Shown: piece after piece, positions 1 through 5,528 of the stretch
Position numbering within the stretch: position 1 is the first letter of the stretch
How the letters are laid out: each line of letters opens with the position of its first letter
Assembly: GCA_003533785.1 (NCBI GenBank)
Contig: DQCR01000049.1
Span: forward strand, 2,876-8,403
Direction of reading: 5' to 3'
DNA length: 5,528 bases
DNA from: Flavobacteriaceae bacterium
Lineage (GTDB): Bacteria > Bacteroidota > Bacteroidia > Flavobacteriales > Flavobacteriaceae
Translations under genes and position numbers: made by a program
Notes under the pieces: generated by a model
Told to the model about the DNA's origin: nothing
What the model saw: the letters and a program-made list of their open reading frames with translations, nothing else
The model's database searches: none

Positions 1-1520
1 ATTTCCATAAATCGTGAAACCAGCATGGAGTTAAAAAAGATGGCAACTACAAGCGAAGAGCCCAATACGACCGAAAGGGTAATCGGAAAATAAATCATAA
101 ACTCTCCCATCAAACCGGGCCAAGCACCTAGTGGTACAAAAGCCGCAATCGTAGTGGCTGTAGATACGATGATTGGAAATGCGATTTCTCCAATTCCCGC
201 TTTTGCTGCAGCAATTCGGGACATGCCTTCTTTTTCCATCAAACGATAGACGTTTTCTACGACTACGATTCCATTGTCTACTAACATTCCTAATCCCATG
301 ACTAGACCGAATAAGACCATGGTATTCATGGTATAACCTAGTGCAGAGAGAATCATAAAGGACATAAACATGGACATGGGAATGGCAAAACCTACAAATA
401 ACGCGTTGCGGAATCCTAAAAAGAACATTAGGACTGTTACCACCAGTAAAATTCCGAAGATGATGCTGTTGACTAGTTCACTTACCTGATTTAGCGTCAT
501 GTCAGATTGATCATTGGAAACGGTGATTTCTAAGTCAGCGGGTAAACCAATTGCTTCAGGTTGTTCTGTTATTTTACGTATGTCTTGAGAAGCTAAGATG
601 AGGTTTTTTCCTCCCCTTTTTATCACGTCCAATAGGACGGCTTTTTCTCCAAAAGAACGCGCAAAGGAGGTAGTTTCTTTTTCCTTAAAGGAAATTTCTG
701 CTAGGTCTCCCAAGTAAACGGGGCCTCCGTCGGTTTTAACCACAAAGTTTTTTAGCTCCTTGGGGTCACTGATTTCTCCTGTCAAACGGATGTTGCGGCG
801 TTGCCCTCCCATAACAATATTTCCGCCCGAGATGGTTGAGTTTTCTTTAGAAATAGCACCTAAAATGTCATTAAAGGAAACCCGTGCTGCAGTCATTCGA
901 TACACATCGACAGCAACTTCAACTTCGAAAACTTGAATCCCTCGGATATTGACTTCTTTGATTTGAGGTAATTGTTCAATCTGGTTTTCAAGCCGTTCTG
1001 CATAAATTTTGAGTTGCTCGATAGGATAATCTCCAATCAAACTAATGTTGAGAATAGGTTGTAATTCCGAAAAGTCGAGTTCAAAAATATTGGGTTCAAC
1101 TTTTGCATTGTTGAATACCGGCCAATCGGGACCTCCCTTTACTCCATCCACCAAATCTTTCACTTTCTGTTTGGCATCGTCGATAGTAATGTTTTCGTCA
1201 AATTCTACCTCGATTACGGAAAAGTCTTCCGAAGAGGTAGACCGAATTTCAACCATGTTGGGCACCCCCTTTATGGCTTCTTCTAGGGGATCGGTTACGA
1301 TACGCTCAATGTCTTCTGCTGTATTTCCAGGGTAAACCGTACTGACAAAAACTTTGGTGTCGTTAATTTCAGGAAAGGCTTCTCTAGGCATAGAAAAATA
1401 AGAAGAGATGCCGAGTATAAAAAAGAGTGTCATGATCACGTAGATCACCGTACGGTGTTCTATGGCCCACGAAGAAAATAAAAACTCTTTGATTTTTGTA
1501 GTGTTCTTTTGCTTTGCCAT
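1..1520 (-). CDS. RND-family efflux permease (HAE1/AcrB type), N-terminal 506 residues, C-terminal part outside window
   Basis: This is the inner-membrane proton-driven pump of a tripartite efflux system. The frame is open from ATG at 1520 to the left edge with no stop or frameshift. Visible parts in order are a cytoplasmic amphipathic start and TM1 (about 22-42), MPREAFPEI (44-52), a periplasmic porter region to about 345, and TM2-TM6 (about 347-500). TM4 carries VDNGIVVVEN: D415 matches the first of the AcrB proton-relay aspartates (D407), but the second position (D408 in AcrB) is N416. TM5 has the family stretch STATTIAAFVPLGAWPG (453-469). Full HAE1 proteins have about 1,000-1,150 residues, so roughly half is present and the TM10 lysine cannot be checked. 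The start overlaps the upstream fusion-protein stop as TAATG, and no Shine-Dalgarno is seen. I see no reason to assign it to the metal-exporting (CzcA/CusA) subgroup, but the substrate cannot be told from sequence. The family call is firm. Confidence 0.95.
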   Translation of the reverse strand, partial: MAKQKNTTKIKEFLFSSWAIEHRTVIYVIMTLFFILGISSYFSMPREAFPEINDTKVFVSTVYPGNTAEDIERIVTDPLEEAIKGVPNMVEIRSTSSEDFSVIEVEFDENITIDDAKQKVKDLVDGVKGGPDWPVFNNAKVEPNIFELDFSELQPILNISLIGDYPIEQLKIYAERLENQIEQLPQIKEVNIRGIQVFEVEVAVDVYRMTAARVSFNDILGAISKENSTISGGNIVMGGQRRNIRLTGEISDPKELKNFVVKTDGGPVYLGDLAEISFKEKETTSFARSFGEKAVLLDVIKRGGKNLILASQDIRKITEQPEAIGLPADLEITVSNDQSDMTLNQVSELVNSIIFGILLVVTVLMFFLGFRNALFVGFAIPMSMFMSFMILSALGYTMNTMVLFGLVMGLGMLVDNGIVVVENVYRLMEKEGMSRIAAAKAGIGEIAFPIIVSTATTIAAFVPLGAWPGLMGEFMIYFPITLSVVLGSSLVVAIFFNSMLVSRFME

Positions 1521-2692
1521 TATTCTAGTATTCTTTTTACTTTTTGGTCTTCTACTAAAGTACTTACGCCCTCATCTACTATGAGATCTCCTTGACTTAA
1601 TCCTGTAAGGACTTCAATCAATTCCTGCTTACTTTTACCGAGTTCTACGATTCGTTTTTCAGTGGTATACCCATTGTCCGGCTCTGGTTGTGTCAAGACA
1701 AAAACATAGGTCGATCCACTGGCATTTTCTCGTATTACACGCAGCGGAACCATAATGGCTTCTGGGTTGGTGTAGTCCACCACGCTCAAACGTGCATTGA
1801 GGTTGGGTTTGATTAAATTATCTGGATTTTCCAAGGCTGCTTCTACACGAAATGTTCGATTACTCGGAGTGATAAAGTTCCCTGTTTGTTGAATTGCTGT
1901 GGTTTGGATTTGATTCACTACAGGAATTGTGACTGTTGCTTTACTTCCTTTGATGATATTGGTCAGATAGGTCTCAGGGACGTCCGCTTCAGCATACATA
2001 CTTTTGAGGTTTACAATTCTCAAGATGGGCGTCATTCCAGGCACAAGGTTGCTCCCTAGTCTTGCAGGGATTTCATCAATAATTCCATTAAAGGGGGCAT
2101 AGATTTTTGTTTTTGCCAATTGTTGTCTCATCTGATCGACTTGTTTTTGTGCGGCTTTGTAACGGGTCTGGGCTTCCAAAAACATCATTTCTGAACCAAT
2201 TTGTTGTTCCCACAGGCGTTGGGTTCTTTCAAAAGTAGTCTTTGCCAATTCCAGCTGAAGCTTCATTTGTTCCAGTTGATCTTGAATACCCGCATCGTCT
2301 ATTACAGCGAGGAGCGCACCTTTTTTAACAGATTGACCTTCGGATACATAGAGTTTAATTAGGCGTCCAGTAAATTCAGGATACATCAAAACATTTTGAC
2401 GGGTTTTAATATTGGCCTGTACTTCGATATTGTGTTCAAAAAGAGAAGTTTCTGTAGCAAATGCGGTAATCAACGCTCGTTTTTCGGATCCTCCTAACGT
2501 TGCTATAGCCGTATTGACGGTTTCCAATTTTGTAGTGAGTTCTTCAATTTGTTGGGTATAGCTTGTTTTTTGCGCATTGAGCTCTTCAAGATTACTGTTT
2601 TCAATTGCAGTTGAATTGGAGACTTCGGCAGTTTCTTGAGCGCAACTAACTAAAGCGAGGATAAGTCCGAGTAAATAAACTGATTTTTTCAT
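1520..2692 (-). CDS. RND efflux periplasmic adaptor (membrane fusion protein), lipoprotein
   Basis: This is the periplasmic adaptor joining the RND pump to the TolC-like channel. The 390-residue length is normal for the family. Residues 1-17 form a lipoprotein signal peptide with lipobox LVSC, so the mature protein would begin at lipidated C17 and be anchored in a membrane. A Gln/Glu/Leu/Thr-rich coiled coil (about 34-66) comes before the core. The lipoyl/barrel-sandwich half-motif VLMYPEFTGRLIKLYVSEGQ (101-120) follows, with VKKGALLAVID (122-132). Then come an alpha-hairpin (about 135-193), the returning lipoyl half KIYAPFNGIIDEIPARLGS (196-214), a beta-barrel domain (about 225-305) and a membrane-proximal domain (about 310-390). 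It starts 4 nt after the TolC-family gene, and its TAA stop shares a base with the permease ATG. There is no Shine-Dalgarno, which is usual in Bacteroidota. Family assignment is secure; substrate is unknown. Confidence 0.95.
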   Translation of the reverse strand: MKKSVYLLGLILALVSCAQETAEVSNSTAIENSNLEELNAQKTSYTQQIEELTTKLETVNTAIATLGGSEKRALITAFATETSLFEHNIEVQANIKTRQNVLMYPEFTGRLIKLYVSEGQSVKKGALLAVIDDAGIQDQLEQMKLQLELAKTTFERTQRLWEQQIGSEMMFLEAQTRYKAAQKQVDQMRQQLAKTKIYAPFNGIIDEIPARLGSNLVPGMTPILRIVNLKSMYAEADVPETYLTNIIKGSKATVTIPVVNQIQTTAIQQTGNFITPSNRTFRVEAALENPDNLIKPNLNARLSVVDYTNPEAIMVPLRVIRENASGSTYVFVLTQPEPDNGYTTEKRIVELGKSKQELIEVLTGLSQGDLIVDEGVSTLVEDQKVKRILE

Positions 2693-2696
2693 GATT

Positions 2697-4043
2697 TTAT
2701 TGTTGTGGTGTATTGAGAAGGGTTTCTAAGGCTAACTTTTTTTGGATTACATTTTGAATTGCTTTGATGTAGTTATTTTGGGTACTGTAAAGCTGTAATT
2801 GGGCTTCCCGTAGCTCAAAGGAACTTGCCACTCCTTCAAAATACTTGGTTTGATTTTTTTGTTCAATCCGATTGGCCAGGGCAAGATTTTCCTTATTAGT
2901 AAAATAATTTTCTACGGCTAATTGATATTCATTTTCTGCAGCTTGTACTTCAATAGCAATACGTTCTTGGGTTTCAGTGAGACTTTTTTCTGCCTGAGAT
3001 ACGGCAATTTTTGCTTTTTGAGAATTGGCACTTCGTTGTAGAGAACTGAAAACAGGAACTTGTAGATTTATACCAAATAAAGCCGCGCCAAACCATTTTT
3101 GACCGGATTGGGTAAACGAAAAGGTTTCACTGTTACCCGTGTAGTTTCCATTTATGAAAGCAGACAAACGGGGTAGACTTTTTGAACGCTCATATCTGTA
3201 GAGCAGTGATTCGGATAGAAGATTATTTTCTGCAATTTTGATGTCCACATTGTTGCTCAAGCTAATATCTTCAGAGATTTGAAGGCTGAATAAGCTGTCA
3301 TCGGTTAATTTTTCCAACGTATCTGATAAAAGTAACGGAGACTGGGTAGGAAACCCTATCAAAAGTTTAAGCATATTTAGGGTAATGCGTTCTAAGTTCT
3401 TCGCATAGCGCAGTTGCGTTTCCACTCCTGAAAGTGTGAGCCGAAGTTGCTCTACACTTTCCTCTTCTTCAAAACCGTTTCGAAACAATTGATTCAATTC
3501 TTCGAGGGTGTTCGTGAGGTTTTTTTGATTTTTTTCCAAAAACTGGATGTTTTCCCTAACCAACAAAACAGAGGAGTAGGTGTTAACAATGTTTTTACGT
3601 ACTTCCAGCAGTGTTTTTTCCAAGATATTTTCAGAGATGGTAAGGAATACCCGAGAGGCCTCAAGACCAACAATGTAAGAACCATCAAAGATTAACTGTT
3701 GTACAGTCACTCCCGCTTCCATAGTTTGTGGTGTCCCAAATTGGACTTCGGCAAAATCACCTTCATTTCCACCAAAAAATTGGGCTGGGATTAACGAGGT
3801 GGGCAATTCAATAAAATTTTGATAGTTCGCATTGGCACTGATTTGCGGAAGACCAATGGCAATGGTACTCCACTTGTCTTTGTAGGCTTTCTGAACGCCT
3901 AAATTTGCATTTTGTATAGTTCTGTTATTTTGCTCTCCAAAGGCAAGGGCTTCTTCCAGGGAAACGGCATCAGGAAGCGTTTGTGAAAAAACATACTGTA
4001 ATCCTAAGAAAACAAAGAAGATGTAAAGGGTTTTTGAGGTCAT
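2697..4043 (-). CDS. TolC-family outer-membrane efflux channel
   Basis: This is the outer-membrane exit duct of the pump; family members form trimers of a beta-barrel plus a long periplasmic alpha-barrel. The 448 residues begin with a Sec signal peptide (hydrophobic 6-18, likely cleavage after FS20, before Q21). The two tandem OEP repeats of the family are visible. The first covers about 28-230 (SLEEALAFGEQNN to LLIGFP) and the second about 255-445, ending in the typical helical stretch GVASSFELREAQLQLYSTQN (404-423). Between helices, segments such as GVTVQQLIFDGSY (111-123) and FGINLQVPVFSS (323-334) look like outer-membrane strands with adjoining turns. The ATG overlaps the TetR stop as ATGA, which fixes the start and suggests translational coupling. 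The adaptor gene follows after 4 nt. No Shine-Dalgarno is visible. It could in principle serve other exporters too, but its place in this operon points to the RND pump. Confidence 0.95.
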   Translation of the reverse strand: MTSKTLYIFFVFLGLQYVFSQTLPDAVSLEEALAFGEQNNRTIQNANLGVQKAYKDKWSTIAIGLPQISANANYQNFIELPTSLIPAQFFGGNEGDFAEVQFGTPQTMEAGVTVQQLIFDGSYIVGLEASRVFLTISENILEKTLLEVRKNIVNTYSSVLLVRENIQFLEKNQKNLTNTLEELNQLFRNGFEEEESVEQLRLTLSGVETQLRYAKNLERITLNMLKLLIGFPTQSPLLLSDTLEKLTDDSLFSLQISEDISLSNNVDIKIAENNLLSESLLYRYERSKSLPRLSAFINGNYTGNSETFSFTQSGQKWFGAALFGINLQVPVFSSLQRSANSQKAKIAVSQAEKSLTETQERIAIEVQAAENEYQLAVENYFTNKENLALANRIEQKNQTKYFEGVASSFELREAQLQLYSTQNNYIKAIQNVIQKKLALETLLNTPQQ

Positions 4044-4645
4044 AGGGTCAATTCTTTTTTATAGTTGTTTAGTTTCTGAATTCCATCAGGGGTGCAGATG
4101 GCACGTAGGTGGTATTCTGAAAAGTTGATTAGGAGTTGATCAATTTTGAACTCTTCTATAGGGAACAGTTCAATGTCTTGAATGCCTCGGATACCATTAA
4201 AAAAAATCCGAGTGACAAAGTTAATATCGACTTCGGGCCGAAAAAGACCTGTCTCGATTCCTTTTTTTATGCTTTCTGAAAAAAAACTTCCCAATACCTC
4301 AAATTCCTTTGCCTTCAACTTTTGATAAATAGTTTTATAATATTTTTGCAGCTGATATACTGGAGAATTTTTTTCATTCGAAAGGTGATTTAAAGCCTCC
4401 TTTTTTATAAGGTACAATTCGATAATGGGATCTTTGGAATGCTTCGCTATACTCAGGATCTTATCCATTACAAAATTAAAATGTCGCATCGCACTCGTTT
4501 CAACGAGTTGTTCTTTTTTCGGGAAATGGGTGTAAATTGTTTTTTTGGAGACACTCATCTTTAGGGCTATATCGTCTACGGTCACACTTTTGAAACCGTA
4601 TTGTAAAAATAAGGGAATCGCCTCATTAATGATAGTCTCTTTCAT
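4040..4645 (-). CDS. TetR/AcrR-family transcriptional regulator, first gene of the efflux operon
   Basis: This is a likely ligand-responsive repressor of its own efflux operon. From ATG at 4645 it has 201 residues, normal for TetR proteins. The N-terminal DNA-binding domain is plain: MKETIINEAIPLFLQYGFKS (1-20) is helix 1, and VTVDDIALKMSVSKKTIYTHF (21-41) is the helix-turn-helix, with SKKTIYTHF as recognition helix. Residues about 50-201 are an all-helical ligand/dimer domain, which diverges too much between members to show the inducer. The frame stays open upstream to a TTG at 4687. I prefer 4645 because helix 1 starts right there, as in most family members, and because the TTG and the 14 extra codons coincide with the -33 and -7 promoter elements. 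The stop overlaps the channel ATG by 4 nt. Being co-directional with the pump genes rather than divergent, it would be autoregulated along with them. Repression rather than activation is an inference from the family and the operator position. Confidence 0.93.
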   Translation of the reverse strand: MKETIINEAIPLFLQYGFKSVTVDDIALKMSVSKKTIYTHFPKKEQLVETSAMRHFNFVMDKILSIAKHSKDPIIELYLIKKEALNHLSNEKNSPVYQLQKYYKTIYQKLKAKEFEVLGSFFSESIKKGIETGLFRPEVDINFVTRIFFNGIRGIQDIELFPIEEFKIDQLLINFSEYHLRAICTPDGIQKLNNYKKELTL

Positions 4646-4656
4646 TAATTTTTTTG

Positions 4657-4688
4657 CAAATGTAAATAAGGGAAACTTTAAAAACAAA
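4657..4688 (-). promoter_or_regulatory. Bacteroidota-type promoter of the tetR-led efflux operon
   Basis: On the minus strand TTTG (4688-4685) is followed after 20 nt by TACATTTG (4664-4657). This matches the known Bacteroidota sigma-A pattern of -33 TTG/TTTG and -7 TAnnTTTG with 17-23 nt between TTG and the -7 box. Transcription would be expected to start about 5-7 nt after the -7 box, near 4650-4652. That leaves only about 5-8 nt of leader before the ATG at 4645. The match is seen directly; the start site is inferred. Confidence 0.75.
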
Positions 4689-4698
4689 AAAAGTTTCC
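4671..4698. promoter_or_regulatory. Perfect 9-bp inverted repeat, probable operator for the TetR protein
   Basis: GGAAACTTT (4671-4679) and AAAGTTTCC (4690-4698) are exact reverse complements separated by 10 nt of A-rich sequence, giving a 28-bp dyad. The dyad covers the -33 element of the efflux-operon promoter (4685-4688) and most of its spacer. A bound protein there should block RNA polymerase. TetR-family dimers typically bind such dyads beside their own gene, so the adjacent regulator is the best candidate binder. The dyad is certain from sequence; the binder is inferred. Confidence 0.7.
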
Positions 4699-4707
4699 AA
4701 AGTTTCT
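4690..4707 (+). repeat. Tandem direct repeat of the operator half-site
   Basis: AAAGTTTCC (4690-4698) is followed without a gap by AAAGTTTCT (4699-4707), which differs only in the last base. With GGAAACTTT at 4671-4679 this gives three copies of one 9-mer in 37 bp, one inverted and two direct. The extra copy lies on the side of the polyprenyl synthase gene and could be an added contact site for the same regulator. It could also be chance in AT-rich DNA. Confidence 0.5.
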
Positions 4708-4733
4708 TTTCTATTTCTTAATGGATAAAACCC

Positions 4734-4741
4734 TATTTTTG
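4734..4741 (+). promoter_or_regulatory. -7-like element (TAnnTTTG) for the polyprenyl synthase gene
   Basis: TATTTTTG fits the Bacteroidota -7 pattern and ends 12 nt before the ATG at 4754, the same distance seen upstream of the TetR gene (11 nt). No TTG lies at the right distance upstream (about 4708-4716 reads as T/C/A only), so the -33 part is weak or absent. In AT-rich DNA this match could be chance. It supports the start at 4754 over the in-frame ATG at 4721, which would lie upstream of the transcription start. Confidence 0.4.
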
Positions 4742-4753
4742 AAAAAAACGAAA

Positions 4754-5528
4754 ATGGCTGGGCTTACTAAATACCAAGGTTCTTTTGAAACTTATTTAAA
4801 ACAGACCGTTTCGGTTGGGTCACCTGCAGGTTTGTACCTTCCTATTCAGTACTTGTTGGAGCTCGGTGGAAAGCGTTTGCGTCCTGTTTTGGTTTTAATG
4901 GCAGCAGAGGCCTTTGGGAACCAAAAAAAGGAGGCCCTTCCTGCAGCCCTGGCAGTAGAGATTTTTCACAATTTCACTCTGATGCATGATGACATTATGG
5001 ACGAGGCCCCGTTAAGAAGAGGTGCTGCTACGGTACATCAAAAATGGAATCTCAACACAGCCATACTTTCCGGTGATGCTATGATGATCCAGGCGTATCA
5101 GGCCTTAGAATCCTATAAAGCCCCCTTATTTGGTAAATTGACCCGATTGTTGAGTAAAACTGCAATTGAAGTTTGTGAGGGACAGCAATACGATTTAGAT
5201 TTTGAATCAGAGCAGGAGGTCAGCCAAGAACAGTATTTGGAAATGATCCGACTAAAAACAGCAGTTCTGGTGGGTTGTGCTTTAAAAATGGGTGCGTGGA
5301 TTGGTGGCGCTCAGGACCACCAAGCCCAATTGATATTTGATTTTGGAGAACTTTTGGGGACTGCTTTCCAAATCCAAGACGATTATTTAGACGCTTTTGG
5401 AGACCCCGCTTCTTTTGGAAAACAAGTGGGAGGAGACATCATTGAAAACAAAAAAACCATACTGTATCATCAAGCGATGTCCAAAGGTTCTCAAGAAGAG
5501 CAAAGAAACCTCAAGAAGTGGTTTACTT
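4754..5528 (+). CDS. Polyprenyl (trans-isoprenyl) diphosphate synthase, N-terminal 258 residues, C-terminus outside window
   Basis: This cytosolic enzyme condenses isopentenyl diphosphate with an allylic diphosphate, making precursors for quinones, carotenoids or other isoprenoids. Class hallmarks appear in order: GGKRLRP (38-44, substrate-binding Lys/Arg), the first aspartate-rich motif DDIMD (79-83) followed by EAPLRRG (84-90), GQQYDLDF (143-150), LKTA (167-170), the second motif QDDYLD (208-213), and FGKQVGGDIIENKKT (221-235). The first motif is DDxxD without the two-residue insert of IspA-type bacterial FPP synthases. F74, five residues before the first Asp, is bulky and usually limits product length to about C15-C20, but product length is only inferred. 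An in-frame ATG at 4721 would add 11 residues; 4754 is preferred because MAGLTKYQ aligns with the usual family start and a -7-like element lies just before it. The gene is divergent from the efflux operon, has no Shine-Dalgarno, and lacks roughly the last 65 residues at the window edge. Confidence 0.93.
   Translation, partial: MAGLTKYQGSFETYLKQTVSVGSPAGLYLPIQYLLELGGKRLRPVLVLMAAEAFGNQKKEALPAALAVEIFHNFTLMHDDIMDEAPLRRGAATVHQKWNLNTAILSGDAMMIQAYQALESYKAPLFGKLTRLLSKTAIEVCEGQQYDLDFESEQEVSQEQYLEMIRLKTAVLVGCALKMGAWIGGAQDHQAQLIFDFGELLGTAFQIQDDYLDAFGDPASFGKQVGGDIIENKKTILYHQAMSKGSQEEQRNLKKWFT

Noticed and set aside
1045..1335. Plus-strand open frame of 96 codons
   Set aside because: It lies wholly antisense inside the permease coding region, whose frame is continuous and strongly conserved in motif; the product is Ser/Thr-rich with no recognisable domain.
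3447..3695. Plus-strand open frame of 82 codons and an overlapping out-of-frame minus-strand one (3494-3688)
   Set aside because: Both fall inside the well-supported TolC-family gene and show no domain or start signal of their own.
4671..4698. Inverted repeat read as a transcription terminator
   Set aside because: The stem is AT-rich, the loop is 10 nt, no clean T-run follows on the plus strand, and no gene ends nearby; it lies between two divergent starts.
4721..4753. Upstream in-frame ATG at 4721 as the prenyl synthase start
   Set aside because: It would add 11 residues (MDKTLFLKKTK) not typical of the family N-terminus and would place the -7-like element inside the coding region. It cannot be fully excluded.
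1..5528. A new defence, mobile or otherwise undescribed system
   Set aside because: All coding space is explained by an RND efflux operon with its regulator and a prenyl synthase. I saw no transposase, integrase, CRISPR-like array, tRNA or rRNA, and no unexplained gap longer than 108 bp.

Overview
The window looks like chromosomal DNA of a Bacteroidota bacterium, most likely of the class Flavobacteriia. The protein sequences have the flavour of that group: a lipoprotein-type membrane fusion protein with an extra N-terminal coiled coil, a TolC homologue, and an HAE1-type RND pump with the motif VDNGIVVVEN. No gene start has a Shine-Dalgarno sequence. The intergenic region carries promoter elements of the Bacteroidota type, with a -33 TTTG and a -7 TAnnTTTG. 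No species can be named from the sequence.

Minus strand, about 1-4645, read from right to left: a four-gene operon for a tripartite RND multidrug-type efflux system. The order is a TetR/AcrR-family regulator (4645-4040), a TolC-family outer-membrane channel (4043-2697), a periplasmic membrane fusion lipoprotein (2692-1520), and the inner-membrane RND permease (1520 to the left edge). Only the first 506 residues of the permease lie in the window. The genes are packed tightly: an ATGA overlap, a 4-nt gap and a TAATG overlap. They are almost certainly transcribed together and probably translationally coupled. The permease would take substrate from the periplasm or inner membrane using the proton gradient, the fusion protein would bridge the periplasm, and the TolC-like channel would carry substrate across the outer membrane.

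Intergenic region 4646-4753: a compact AT-rich control region. It holds a near-consensus Bacteroidota promoter for the operon (minus strand) and a perfect 9-bp inverted repeat with a 10-nt spacer that covers the -33 element. A third copy of the half-site lies next to the repeat, and a -7-like element faces right. The inverted repeat is the obvious candidate operator for the TetR protein, which would make the operon autoregulated and inducible by a pump substrate.

Plus strand, 4754 to the right edge: a divergent gene for a trans-type polyprenyl (isoprenyl) diphosphate synthase. It has both aspartate-rich motifs, and its last part is cut off by the window. It is probably a housekeeping isoprenoid gene rather than part of the pump.

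I see no mobile element, CRISPR array, RNA gene or clearly new system. The most informative parts are the regulatory layout at 4657-4741 and the Asp-to-Asn change in the permease proton-relay pair.
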